Source: an uncultured Bacteroidota bacterium | Lineage (GTDB): Bacteria > Bacteroidota > Bacteroidia > Flavobacteriales > Flavobacteriaceae | Reading direction: 5' to 3' | Length of the DNA: 36,818 nt | Assembly (NCBI GenBank): GCA_902509675.1 | Contig: CABWYN010000012.1 | Span: forward strand, 1-36,818 | Shown: positions 18,185-26,623 of the stretch, in pieces | Layout of the letters: every line of letters starts with the position of its first letter | Position numbering within the stretch: the first letter of the stretch is position 1 | Notes under the pieces: generated by a model | The model's input: only the letters and a program-made list of their open reading frames with translations | The model's database searches: none | What the model was told of the DNA's origin: nothing | Program-made: the position numbers and the translations under genes

Positions 18185-18511
18185 TTAACTTAACTTTTTA
18201 TTTGAGTGGTGTCTTTCATGATCTCTATCGGCTTTCATTTTGAGTCTATCATCAAATGATTTTTGAAGATCTACTCCAGTTTGATTTGCCAAACACAATA
18301 AAACAAATAAAACATCAGATAACTCTCCTGCTAAATCAACCTTTTGATCAGAATCTTTAAAGCTTTGCTCACCATATTTTCTAGAAATTATTCTAGCAAC
18401 TTCTCCAACTTCTTCAGTCAATTGAGCCATGTTTGTTAACTCATTAAAATACCTAACTCCATGATTTTTAATCCAATCATCAACTCTTATCTGTAAATTT
18501 TTAATTTCCAT
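18185..18511 (-). CDS. MazG-like nucleotide pyrophosphohydrolase
   Basis: Small all-alpha NTP pyrophosphatase, probably hydrolysing a non-canonical or excess nucleotide to the monophosphate and pyrophosphate. The 108 residues carry the metal-binding pair of motifs EEVGE (33-37) and ELSD (63-66). The layout is one helical domain, without the tandem repeat of full-length MazG. It lies between dtd (9-base gap) and aroA (zero gap). The same order around rsgA, dtd and aroA is, as I recall, common in Flavobacteriia. The substrate cannot be read from sequence. Confidence 0.88.
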   Translation of the reverse strand: MEIKNLQIRVDDWIKNHGVRYFNELTNMAQLTEEVGEVARIISRKYGEQSFKDSDQKVDLAGELSDVLFVLLCLANQTGVDLQKSFDDRLKMKADRDHERHHSNKKLS

Positions 18512-18520
18512 AGTTTAAAT

Positions 18521-18961
18521 TTATTTTTCTAATATTATAGTAACAGGACCGTCATTGATAAGTTTAAGTTTCATATCAGCACCAAATTTTCCTGTTTTAA
18601 TTTTTGATTTGACTAACCTTTGTAATTGTTCGATAAAATAAGAGTACAAATCGATAGCCATATCTGGTTTAGCAGCTCTTATAAAGCTGGGTCTATTACC
18701 TTTTTTTGTATCAGCGTATAAAGTGAATTGACTAACAACCAATACTTCACCGTTAATTTCTTGAATATTTTTATTCATTTTTCCGTTATCGTCGTTAAAA
18801 ATCCTAAGCTTTGAAATTTTATCTGCCAAACTTTTAGCTGTGTCTTTATCATCAGTTTTTGAAACTCCAATAAGTACAACCACACCACAGCCAATAGAGG
18901 AAAATATTTTATTTTCAATTTCTAAACTTGACTCTTTGACTCTTTGGATTATTAATTTCAA
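18521..18961 (-). CDS. dtd: D-aminoacyl-tRNA deacylase
   Basis: Removes D-amino acids (classically D-Tyr, also D-Phe and others) and mischarged glycine from tRNA. The 146-residue length is exactly typical. The two active-site motifs are present: SQFTLYADTKKGNRPSF (about 77-93) and the cross-subunit Gly-Pro motif NDGPVTI near the C-terminus. The start is TTG (18961-18959), directly after the rsgA stop (TAA TTG). This is supported by alignment of KLIIQRVKESS with the family start. Its place in a Tyr/Phe biosynthetic transcript fits its substrate preference. Confidence 0.96.
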   Translation of the reverse strand: MKLIIQRVKESSLEIENKIFSSIGCGVVVLIGVSKTDDKDTAKSLADKISKLRIFNDDNGKMNKNIQEINGEVLVVSQFTLYADTKKGNRPSFIRAAKPDMAIDLYSYFIEQLQRLVKSKIKTGKFGADMKLKLINDGPVTIILEK

Positions 18962-19891
18962 TTATCTGTGCTTTAAATTATCATCATTCAAAATCTGGAT
19001 ATAACTTTCATACCTAGTTAACGAAATTGAATTTTTCTCAACCATTTCTTTAATTTGACAACTTGGTTCATTTACGTGTAAGCAATTACTAAACTTGCAT
19101 TTATTTTTTTGCTTTAAAAACTCAGGGAAAAAATCTGTAATTTCTTCTTTTTCAAAATTAATAAGACCAAAACCTTTAATTCCTGGGGTATCGATAAGCT
19201 TTGTACTGTTATTTAAATCAAATAGCTCAGCGTATGTTGTTGTGTGTTTTCCTTGAAGATGTTGTAATGAGATATCACCAACTTTTAAGTCTAAAGAGGA
19301 ATCAATCGAATTTATCAAGGAACTTTTACCTACCCCTGAATGTCCTCCAAACATAATTGTTTTGTGAGAAATTATTTTTTTTAATTCTGCAATATTATGA
19401 TTATTAATTGTTGATGTTTTTAAACACTTATATCCAATATCAGAGTAAATTTTTATAAGGTCACTTACGGCATTGGTTTCCTGCTTACTGTAGATGTCAT
19501 ATTTGTTAAAAACCAATAATATCGGGATAGAATATGCCTCCGCATTTACTAAAAACCTGTCGATAAAACTAGTGGTAGTAATGGGGTCTTTCAAAGTAAT
19601 CACCATTACTAATAAATCTATATTAGAAGCTAAAATATGTGATTGTTTAGATAAATTAACAGACTTTCTTACAACATAGTTTTTTCTTTCATGAATATTT
19701 TGGATAATACCAATATTTTCTTCTTCATTACTTTCTGCTAGAAAGTCAACCTTGTCACCTACAGCTATAGGGTTTGTACTTTTGAAATTTTCAAGTCTTA
19801 GTTTGCCCTTAATTTTGCAGTCATAGAAAACACCATGTTCAGTTTTCACTGAGTACCATGAGCCTGTAGATTTGTAAACTGTTCCGGTCAA
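18962..19891 (-). CDS. rsgA: Ribosome small-subunit-dependent GTPase A
   Basis: Circularly permuted GTPase that acts in late 30S assembly. The 309 residues show an N-terminal OB fold (about 1-75), then G motifs in permuted order: G4 NKYD (129-132), G1 GHSGVGKSS (183-191) and G3 DTPG (234-237). The C-terminal zinc site is Cys265, Cys270, His272 and Cys278. The start is TTG (19891-19889) immediately after the TAA of the DAHP synthase gene; TGTVYKSTGSWY then matches the usual N-terminus. It sits in the middle of an otherwise aromatic operon. Confidence 0.97.
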   Translation of the reverse strand: MTGTVYKSTGSWYSVKTEHGVFYDCKIKGKLRLENFKSTNPIAVGDKVDFLAESNEEENIGIIQNIHERKNYVVRKSVNLSKQSHILASNIDLLVMVITLKDPITTTSFIDRFLVNAEAYSIPILLVFNKYDIYSKQETNAVSDLIKIYSDIGYKCLKTSTINNHNIAELKKIISHKTIMFGGHSGVGKSSLINSIDSSLDLKVGDISLQHLQGKHTTTYAELFDLNNSTKLIDTPGIKGFGLINFEKEEITDFFPEFLKQKNKCKFSNCLHVNEPSCQIKEMVEKNSISLTRYESYIQILNDDNLKHR

Positions 19892-20980
19892 TTATTGGTT
19901 ATTTTTTAATATTGTTTCTTGATGATTAATAGATTCTTGATGGATAGCCTTAAAAACCTTTAAAATAAATTCCTCACTCAAATTCTTTTCATCACCTTCA
20001 AGAATCATTTTTCCTAATATTTCATTCCATCTTTTAGATTGTAAAACCGCAACATTATTTTTCTTTTTTAACAATCCAATTTTTTGAGCTACAGTCATTC
20101 TATTTCCTAAGATATTAATTAATTGATTATCATATAAATTAATTTGTGTCCTTAAATTCTTAAGGCTATCAATATAGTCCTCATTATCAGTTGTAATACC
20201 TCTTAAAATTAAATTCTTAGTTATATTTTTTAAATCCTCAGGTGTAATCTGCTGCTTTGCATCACTCCACGCATTATCAGGATCGTTATGTGTTTCAATC
20301 ATTAAACCGTCATAATTTAAATCAAGAGCTGTTTGACACAAATCAAATATTAAATCTCTTCTACCCGCAATATGAGAAGGGTCTAATATTAACGGTAAGT
20401 CAGGCAGCCTTCTTTGTAAATCTATAGCAATTTGCCATTCTGGATTATTTCTGTATTTTGTTTTTTCATATGTTGAAAAGCCTCTGTGAATAGCTCCAAT
20501 ATTTTTAATATCTAAGGAATGAAATCTTTCAAGAGCACCCATCCATAAAGATAAATCAGGGTTAACAGGATTTTTTACTAAAACTATTTTTTTAGTTCCC
20601 TTAAGTGCTTCAGCTATTTCTTGTATGATAAAAGGACTCACCGTCGTTCTAGCACCAACCCATAAAATATCAATGTCATTTTTTAAAGCTAGATCAACAT
20701 GATTTGCATTAGCAACTTCAGTGGTGGTTAAAATTCCTGTTTCTTTTTTTACTTTTTTTAGCCATTCTAATGCCAATGCACCAACTCCTTCAAAATTTCC
20801 GGGCCTAGTTCTTGGTTTCCATATTCCTGCTCTATATATAGTGGCATCAGAATTTTTAAGCTGGTTTGCTATATCTAGTACCTGACTTTCTGTTTCTGCA
20901 CTACATGGTCCGGCGATTAAAAGTGGATGTGAAAGATTCATGTCATCTAACCATTTTCTTAAGCTTTTGCTATTCTTCAT
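19892..20980 (-). CDS. Bifunctional DAHP synthase / chorismate mutase (type II)
   Basis: Condenses PEP and erythrose-4-phosphate to DAHP (first shikimate step) and converts chorismate to prephenate. The 362 residues comprise a type I-beta-like DAHP synthase (about 15-255) with AGPCSAET (23-30), KPRTRPGNFEG (55-65), LVKNPVNPDLSLWMGAL (134-150) and DPSHIAGRRD (200-209). A C-terminal AroQ-class chorismate mutase (about 274-352; LRTQINLYDNQLINIL, NRMTVAQKIG, RWNEIL) follows. This domain order is typical of Bacteroidota, and in a studied relative the mutase domain mediates feedback by prephenate. It overlaps tyrA by 11 bases. Symbols vary (aroF/aroG/aroA(G)), so none is given. Confidence 0.96.
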   Translation of the reverse strand: MKNSKSLRKWLDDMNLSHPLLIAGPCSAETESQVLDIANQLKNSDATIYRAGIWKPRTRPGNFEGVGALALEWLKKVKKETGILTTTEVANANHVDLALKNDIDILWVGARTTVSPFIIQEIAEALKGTKKIVLVKNPVNPDLSLWMGALERFHSLDIKNIGAIHRGFSTYEKTKYRNNPEWQIAIDLQRRLPDLPLILDPSHIAGRRDLIFDLCQTALDLNYDGLMIETHNDPDNAWSDAKQQITPEDLKNITKNLILRGITTDNEDYIDSLKNLRTQINLYDNQLINILGNRMTVAQKIGLLKKKNNVAVLQSKRWNEILGKMILEGDEKNLSEEFILKVFKAIHQESINHQETILKNNQ

Positions 20981-21833
20981 AATTAATTCCTTTTAATATC
21001 TTTTTAATATAATTAGTTTTTTTGAGCTGTAACTCTAACTCTTTAAATTCAGATTTCTCGATTAAATTTTTAATAAGCTCAAGATTATATATATAATCAG
21101 AAAGTGATTTTAAAACATTTACCTTATTATCGTCAAAAATATCAGTCCACATTTTGGGTGAACTTTTAGCCAATCTTACGGTAGATTCAAAACCACTCCC
21201 TGCCATATCAAAAATATTTTTTTCATTTTCTTCTTCATCCATGACAGTTTTGCCTAACATAAATGAGCTTAGATGGGAAAGATGGGAAACATAAGCTATA
21301 TGCTTATCATGAGAGATGGAATTCATATAGGTAACTTTCATTTTCATTTTTGAAAAGATTTTAATTGCCTTATCAATAACCTCATCATTTGTTTTTTCAC
21401 GATCACAAATAATAATATTCTTGTTCTTAAAAAGTCCATGATGAGCTGCAGAAGGACCTGAAAATTCTGTACCTGCGATTGGGTGAGCAGCAATAAAATT
21501 TGATCTATTTTTATGTTTTATTACCGATTTGCAAATCGAATTTTTTGTAGAGCCAAAATCCAAAACTATAGTATTAGGATTAACTTTATTTAAAACATTT
21601 GGAAGAATCTCAATTATAGATTTTACAGGAATGGCTAACAGTATAATAAAAGGGTTGATAATATTATTTACAGTTCCTGAGGTATCAATAATTTTTAATC
21701 TTTTGGCGCTTATTAAATTTTGTTTAGAATTATCAATTCCGATTAAATTTGAATCCGGAAAAAGCTTTTTTAACTCTATAGCAAAGCTACCACCAATTAA
21801 TCCTACACCAATTATGTAAATATTTTTACTCAT
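20970..21833 (-). CDS. tyrA: Prephenate dehydrogenase
   Basis: Oxidative decarboxylation of prephenate to 4-hydroxyphenylpyruvate for tyrosine. The 287 residues contain an N-terminal Rossmann fold with IIGVGLIGGS (7-16), acidic Asp34 ending the second strand, and the catalytic-region motif HPIAGTEFSGPSAA (117-130, His117). A helical dimerisation domain contains HLSHLSSFMLG and FDMAGSGFESTVRLAKSSPKMW. No ACT domain is fused. Overlaps of 4 bases with the aminotransferase gene and 11 bases with the DAHP synthase gene indicate coupled translation. Arogenate as alternative substrate cannot be excluded. Confidence 0.95.
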   Translation of the reverse strand: MSKNIYIIGVGLIGGSFAIELKKLFPDSNLIGIDNSKQNLISAKRLKIIDTSGTVNNIINPFIILLAIPVKSIIEILPNVLNKVNPNTIVLDFGSTKNSICKSVIKHKNRSNFIAAHPIAGTEFSGPSAAHHGLFKNKNIIICDREKTNDEVIDKAIKIFSKMKMKVTYMNSISHDKHIAYVSHLSHLSSFMLGKTVMDEEENEKNIFDMAGSGFESTVRLAKSSPKMWTDIFDDNKVNVLKSLSDYIYNLELIKNLIEKSEFKELELQLKKTNYIKKILKGINYEE

Positions 21834-22972
21834 AGTCTTTCTATAGCCTTTATTATTTCTTGCTCATTACTACAAAGTGAAAGCCTAATATATCCTTCAC
21901 CATTTGATCCAAAAATACTACCAGGAGTGACAAATATTTGATGTTTCTCTAACAAATTATCGATAAAGTCAATAGAATTTATCTTCTGATTGATTTTAGC
22001 CCAAACAAATAATCCGGACGAACTTTTGGAATATGAACAACCTAGCTTATCAGCTAACTTCCAGACTAGCTTCCTTCGTGTAGTATAAATATTATTTAAT
22101 GATAAAAGCCAATCATTGGATTGGTTTAATGCAGAAATAGCACCTACCTGAAGAGGGTAAAACATTCCTGAATCCATATTACTTTTAACCTTTAGCAGAT
22201 TTGATATAAAGCTTTTATTAGAAAGTGCAAAACCAATTCTCCAACCGGCCATATTAAAACTTTTACTAAGGGAGTTTAATTCAATACAAGTTTCTTTCGC
22301 TCCCTTAATATTTAATAAACTGATTGGGTTATCGTTTAGAATAAAGCTGTAAGGGTTGTCATTAATTAATAATATATTGTTAGTTTTGGCAAAACCTATA
22401 AGCTCCTCAAAAAACGAAATGGAAGCATTTGCTCCAGTTGGCATATGAGGATAATTTATCCACATTATTTTTACATTTGACAAATCTAATTTACTTAACT
22501 CGTCAAGATTGGGTAACCAATTATTTTGCTCTGTTAGGTTGTAGTAAATGATATCATTACCCAATAAATTTGCAATTGCTGAATACGTTGGATAACCAGG
22601 GTTAGGAATAAGAACTTTGTCGTTTTTATCCAAAAAAGACATTGAAATATGAAATATACCCTCTTTACTACCCATAAGAGGAAGTATTTCATTTTCAGGA
22701 TTTAAGTTTACATCAAAATGTGATTTATAAAATCCTGAAATTTCTTCTCTAAATATTTCAATCCCATTATAGCTCTGATATTTATGTGCGTTTTTGTCAT
22801 CTAATGCATTAATTAAATTTTTGATTGATAACTTTGGAGGTTTTAAGTCTGGACTACCTATTCCAAGGTTTATAACATCTTTTCCTTGATCAATCAATTC
22901 TCTAACCTCTCTTAATTTTTTTGAAAAATAGTACTCCGAAATACGATTTAATCTATTTGAAGGTTTAATCAT
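21830..22972 (-). CDS. Class I/II aminotransferase, probably aromatic or prephenate-specific
   Basis: PLP-dependent fold-type I aminotransferase of 380 residues. Visible features are NLGIGSPDLKPP (35-46), NPGYPTY (124-130), INYPHMPTGA (172-181; the usual reading is NYPNNPTGA, so two residues differ), Asp205 for the PLP nitrogen, the Schiff-base Lys237 in SLSKSFNMAGWR, and a C-terminal substrate Arg in YIRLSLCSN. Its place between pheA (8-base overlap) and tyrA (4-base overlap) argues that it makes Phe and Tyr from the keto acids, or transaminates prephenate. Related genes are often named as LL-diaminopimelate or aspartate aminotransferase, so specificity is inferred from context. Confidence 0.88.
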   Translation of the reverse strand: MIKPSNRLNRISEYYFSKKLREVRELIDQGKDVINLGIGSPDLKPPKLSIKNLINALDDKNAHKYQSYNGIEIFREEISGFYKSHFDVNLNPENEILPLMGSKEGIFHISMSFLDKNDKVLIPNPGYPTYSAIANLLGNDIIYYNLTEQNNWLPNLDELSKLDLSNVKIMWINYPHMPTGANASISFFEELIGFAKTNNILLINDNPYSFILNDNPISLLNIKGAKETCIELNSLSKSFNMAGWRIGFALSNKSFISNLLKVKSNMDSGMFYPLQVGAISALNQSNDWLLSLNNIYTTRRKLVWKLADKLGCSYSKSSSGLFVWAKINQKINSIDFIDNLLEKHQIFVTPGSIFGSNGEGYIRLSLCSNEQEIIKAIERL

Positions 22973-23792
22973 TTTTTGAATTTTTAAATTCTCCTAAAAC
23001 TTTAAATTCTTTAGCCATAATTTTAATTATTGATTTGGCTTTGGTATAATTAGTAAGCTTTTCAAAAGTAACATCTACAAAAAAAGAATAACGCCAAGGT
23101 GTTTCAACCTTTGGCATAGATTGGATTTTAGTAAGATTTAATTTACAGTCACTTAAAACATTTAGAATAACTGCTAAGCTTCCTCTTTTATGATCTAGCT
23201 CAAATTTTAAGGATGCCTTGTTAATTTTTAACTTATTATTTACGCTTTTTTTATTTAGGACAACGAAGCGGGTTTGATTTTTCTTTATCGTTTGGATATT
23301 AGCAGAAATTAAATCTAAATTATAAGTCTCAGCAGCTAATTTACTAGCTATCGCTGCTACTCCTAAAATTTTTTTCTCGCTAATTTTTTTTGCAACACTA
23401 GCCGTGTCTTTTTCTTCGATTAGTTTAATTGAAGGGTTTTCTTTTAAGAATTCTCTACATTGTAAAAGTGCCATAGGGTGAGAATGTACCTCATTTATAT
23501 CCTTTAAAATCTGACCTTTCAAAGCCATAAAATTATGAGATATTTCTAAATAATGCTCCCCAACAATATTCATATTATATTCGTCAATTAAAGCATAATT
23601 TGGAATTATTGATCCAGCTGTGGAATTTTCAATAGCCATTAAAGCATAGTCGATTTTATCTTCAGAAAGACACAAAATCATATCTTCAAAAGAAAGAAAT
23701 TCATTTAAAACTATGTCTTCTCCAAAGTATTCAGCGGCAGCTATGTGATGAAATGAACCTTTGATCCCTTGAATTCCAATTTTATTTTTCAT
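22965..23792 (-). CDS. pheA: Prephenate dehydratase with ACT domain
   Basis: Converts prephenate to phenylpyruvate for phenylalanine. The 275 residues include the catalytic domain (about 4-182) with GIQGIKGSFHH at the start, IENSTAG (54-60) and the catalytic TRF (174-176). A C-terminal ACT domain (about 193-270; KRGSLAVIL, and IQSMP where many bacteria have ESRP) probably senses Phe. No chorismate mutase is fused; that activity is in the DAHP synthase gene. The ATG (23792-23790) directly follows the nine-T tract of a terminator hairpin, and there is no Shine-Dalgarno-like sequence. It is the first structural gene of the aromatic operon. Confidence 0.96.
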   Translation of the reverse strand: MKNKIGIQGIKGSFHHIAAAEYFGEDIVLNEFLSFEDMILCLSEDKIDYALMAIENSTAGSIIPNYALIDEYNMNIVGEHYLEISHNFMALKGQILKDINEVHSHPMALLQCREFLKENPSIKLIEEKDTASVAKKISEKKILGVAAIASKLAAETYNLDLISANIQTIKKNQTRFVVLNKKSVNNKLKINKASLKFELDHKRGSLAVILNVLSDCKLNLTKIQSMPKVETPWRYSFFVDVTFEKLTNYTKAKSIIKIMAKEFKVLGEFKNSKND

Positions 23793-23858
23793 AAAAAAAA
23801 AGTCTCGAAATATTCGAGACCATGTTTAATTAATATATATCTATTAAATAGCCCCTAA
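23793..23858 (-). promoter_or_regulatory. Phe/Tyr attenuator: antiterminator arm and terminator hairpin
   Basis: On the minus strand GTCTCGAA (23820-23813) pairs perfectly with TTCGAGAC (23809-23802) around the loop TAT, and nine T (23801-23793) follow, ending exactly at the pheA ATG. An alternative pairing exists between TTAGGGGCTAT (23858-23848, overlapping the leader-peptide stop) and ATGGTCTCGAA (23823-23813): ten of eleven positions pair, three as G-U. That pairing would use up the 5' arm of the terminator. This is the arrangement expected for ribosome-mediated attenuation. The terminator is certain by structure; the antiterminator is an inference. Confidence 0.82.
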
Positions 23859-23914
23859 TTCCTTTTGAAATAAAAGAAAAGATAAAAGCCTAAATAGTTG
23901 TTATATAGTTTCAT
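23855..23914 (-). CDS. Phe/Tyr-rich leader peptide of the aromatic operon
   Basis: A 19-codon ORF, ATG at 23914-23912 and TAG at 23857-23855, encoding MKLYNNYLGFYLFFYFKRN. Phe occurs at 10, 13, 14 and 16, and Tyr at 4, 7, 11 and 15: eight of 19 residues, with six in the seven-residue run 10-16 (only Leu12 differs). The stop codon lies 34 bases before the terminator stem. A ribosome stalled at codons 13-16 would leave most of the bases after the stop free to form the antiterminator; a ribosome at the stop would cover them. No other ORF accounts for this interval. It would act as a sensor of charged tRNA-Phe and tRNA-Tyr, not as a functional protein. The upstream 57 bases have only a weak promoter match. 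Confidence 0.85.
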   Translation of the reverse strand: MKLYNNYLGFYLFFYFKRN

Positions 23915-23971
23915 ATAAATATATCCAGAACTAATGTAAATAATATTTTTAATTAAAAAAAGAAAGTTTGA

Positions 23972-25564
23972 TTAAAGAATATAATCTGTTGAAACAAAGT
24001 TTGAATCATTTGAACCCAATAAATCCTTAATTATTTTATTGTTAACATCATTATCTTTTGATGCGACAAACGTTCTTATAGAGAATGATCTCAAAGCATC
24101 ATGTACACTTAAAGTGCTAAACGCTGAATCTTTTCTACCCGTAAATGGATAAATATCTGGTCCTCTTTGGCACGAACTATTTATGTTTACCCTACAAACT
24201 AGGTTTACCAATGTGTCAATTAACGGTCCTAGCGTTGAAGTATTTTTACCAAATACACTGACCTGTTGTCCATAATTTGATTCGGCCATGTCCTCTAAAG
24301 GTTTATTAATATCACTAAAGGAAATAATCGGTACTACAGGTCCAAATTGTTCATCTTTATAAACATCCATATCTTTTGTAACGGGATACAAAACAGCTGG
24401 GAATACATAATTCTCACAGCTAATACCACCGTTATTATTCATAATTTTTGCACCTTTTGATTGAGCATCAATGATTAATTTTTTAATATAGTCTGGTTTA
24501 TTAGGTTCAGGCAGTGGAGTAAGATTAACATTCTGATCCCAAGGATTACCGTATTTTAACTTATCTACCTCCTGAGAAAATCTAGAGATAAAACTTTCCT
24601 TAATATCTTCGTGTACATAAATTATTTTAAGAGCAGTACATCTTTGTCCGTTAAATGATAATGAACCGTTAATACACTCTTTAATGGTTAAATCTAAGTC
24701 TGCGTCCGGCATAATAATGGCAGGGTTTTTTGCTTCCAAACCTAGCACTAATCTCAATCTATTTTTTTTGGGATGAGATTCCTGAAGAGCATTTGCCGAT
24801 GAGCTATGACCAATGAGAGCTAAGACATTTATTTTTCCAGATTCCATGATGGGGGTAGCTAAGACTCTGCCTCTTCCGAATAAGATATTTACAACACCAG
24901 GAGGAAAATGTTTTTGAAAAGCCTCCATCAAAGGAGAAATTAACAGAACCCCATGTTTTGCTGGCTTGAATATAACCGTGTTACCCATGATAAGGGCAGG
25001 AATCAATAAACAAAAAGTTTCATTAAGTGGATAATTATAAGGTCCTAAGCAAAGAACTACACCCAAAGGACCTCTTCTAATATGTGCGTTTATTCCACTA
25101 TTTTTTTGAAATTTCGCAGAATCTCTATCAATTTGCTTGTATGCCTCAATTGTATCATAAATATAATCAACTGTTCTGTCAAATTCTTTTTTAGAATCAT
25201 TATGATTTTTTCCAATTTCCCACATTAATAAATTAACAACAGCATCTCTCTTACCTTTCATTTCCTCGACAAAATTTTCCAAAGCCTTTATTCTATCAAC
25301 AACTTTCATTGTTGGCCAAAGTCCCTTACCGTTATCAAAGGCTTGGCATGCTGAGTCAAGAGCTTGAATAGCTTGATCTTTACCAAGACTAGGAATTTCA
25401 CCAAGTAACGTGGGTTTATAGTTTTCTTCAGAGGAAATTGTAGAATAGACTGGCGAAAATTCTCCTTCCCATTGATGTAACTTACCATCAACTAAAAAGT
25501 TGTCCTGTTTTATGCTCTGCTTTATTTTGAAAGGTTCCGGAATTGGACTAAAGTTATATTTCAT
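23972..25564 (-). CDS. Aldehyde dehydrogenase, GapN-like (non-phosphorylating, NADP-dependent)
   Basis: Probably oxidises glyceraldehyde-3-phosphate directly to 3-phosphoglycerate with NADP+, giving NADPH and bypassing one ATP step. The 530 residues have an N-terminal extension of about 50 residues relative to streptococcal GapN. ALDH residues are all present: Asn177 in GPYNYPLNE (174-182), Glu277 in LGLEAKN (274-280) and nucleophile Cys309 in FNGQRCT (304-310); also FKPAKHG (199-205) and EQFGPVVPI. The family in flavobacteria is usually annotated as NADP-dependent GAPDH, but substrate cannot be fixed from sequence. A weak promoter candidate (TTTG at 25632-25629, 20 bases, TATTTTTT at 25608-25601, minus strand) precedes it. 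It is divergent from the glycosyltransferase gene. Confidence 0.85.
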   Translation of the reverse strand: MKYNFSPIPEPFKIKQSIKQDNFLVDGKLHQWEGEFSPVYSTISSEENYKPTLLGEIPSLGKDQAIQALDSACQAFDNGKGLWPTMKVVDRIKALENFVEEMKGKRDAVVNLLMWEIGKNHNDSKKEFDRTVDYIYDTIEAYKQIDRDSAKFQKNSGINAHIRRGPLGVVLCLGPYNYPLNETFCLLIPALIMGNTVIFKPAKHGVLLISPLMEAFQKHFPPGVVNILFGRGRVLATPIMESGKINVLALIGHSSSANALQESHPKKNRLRLVLGLEAKNPAIIMPDADLDLTIKECINGSLSFNGQRCTALKIIYVHEDIKESFISRFSQEVDKLKYGNPWDQNVNLTPLPEPNKPDYIKKLIIDAQSKGAKIMNNNGGISCENYVFPAVLYPVTKDMDVYKDEQFGPVVPIISFSDINKPLEDMAESNYGQQVSVFGKNTSTLGPLIDTLVNLVCRVNINSSCQRGPDIYPFTGRKDSAFSTLSVHDALRSFSIRTFVASKDNDVNNKIIKDLLGSNDSNFVSTDYIL

Positions 25565-25642
25565 ATTTACAAAAATTATATAGTATCAATTTCTATTCCG
25601 AAAAAATAAATTATTAAGTTTATATACACAAATTTTATTGAG

Positions 25643-26623
25643 ATGATAAATAGTATAATGCATAGAAACAATAAACAGAAATACTATTTGTTTAACTATT
25701 TAAAGCTATTAATACCAGACTTTTATTTCAGATTAAGTCTAAATCATAAATTAAAAAAGATCGCAAAATATGATTTTGATTATATAAAATTAAGGGTAGA
25801 TTATTATAATAAACTTGATAAAAAAGTATGTTTACCTGATGAAACTACGAAATTAAAATCGTTTAAAATTAAAAACTTTCACAGGACCTATTTTTTTGAC
25901 ACGCATGAGTACTCTAGGTTTTTTAAAAAACAATTAAAATTAAATATGCTTTTTGGTGATATAGTTCATATTCCCAATACACCATCAATTGTTAAAAGCA
26001 GACCGATTTCAGATCAAAATAATAATTCTGTTTTATTTAAACTAAATAAGATTAGACATTTTACATATACCAATGATAAAAATAATTTTAAAGAAAAAAA
26101 GAATTTATTAATTGGCAGATCCGCAATAACTAAAAAACATAAAAAAAGAATAAAATTTTTTGAAAAATACTTCGATCACAAACTATGTGATCTTGGAAAG
26201 ATAAATAATAATGAAATTTATAATGAATGGTTAAAACCTAAAATTTCAATTGAGGATCATTTAAAATATAAATTTATTATGTGTGTTGAAGGGGTCGATG
26301 TGGCAACAAATTTAAAATGGGTTATGTCCTCAAACTCAATTGCCGTGATGCCCAAACCAGAAATTGAGTCCTGGTTCATGGAAAAAAAACTGATTGCAGG
26401 ATTTCATTATATTGAAATAAAAAAAGATTATTCAGACTTAGAAGAGAAATTAAAATATTATTTAAATTATACCGAAAAATGTCTAGAAATCATTAAAAAT
26501 GCAAATGAATATGTTTCTCAATTTAAGCATAAAAAAAGAGAAGATATTATCTCTCTTTTGGTCCTTAAGAAATACTTTTATTATACTAATCAGATTAATG
26601 AATTTAAAGATCTGGATTATTAG
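25643..26623 (+). CDS. Family 90 (CAP10-like) glycosyltransferase
   Basis: Probable surface-glycan glycosyltransferase acting at the cytoplasmic face on LPS, O-antigen or capsule precursors. Of 326 residues, the C-terminal half carries the CAP10 pattern: KPKISIEDHLKYKFIMCVEGVD (about 203-224), ATNLKWVMSSNSIAVMPKPE (about 226-245), then WFMEKKLIAGFHYIEIKKDYSDL. There is no signal peptide or membrane helix. The protein is very Lys- and Asn-rich and the gene noticeably AT-rich. It stands alone on the plus strand between the ilv operon and the GapN-like gene, with no other glycan gene nearby, so it may be a recent insertion. Its 3' end overlaps ilvA by 20 bases. The start could also be the Met at residue 6. 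Confidence 0.8.
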   Translation: MINSIMHRNNKQKYYLFNYLKLLIPDFYFRLSLNHKLKKIAKYDFDYIKLRVDYYNKLDKKVCLPDETTKLKSFKIKNFHRTYFFDTHEYSRFFKKQLKLNMLFGDIVHIPNTPSIVKSRPISDQNNNSVLFKLNKIRHFTYTNDKNNFKEKKNLLIGRSAITKKHKKRIKFFEKYFDHKLCDLGKINNNEIYNEWLKPKISIEDHLKYKFIMCVEGVDVATNLKWVMSSNSIAVMPKPEIESWFMEKKLIAGFHYIEIKKDYSDLEEKLKYYLNYTEKCLEIIKNANEYVSQFKHKKREDIISLLVLKKYFYYTNQINEFKDLDY

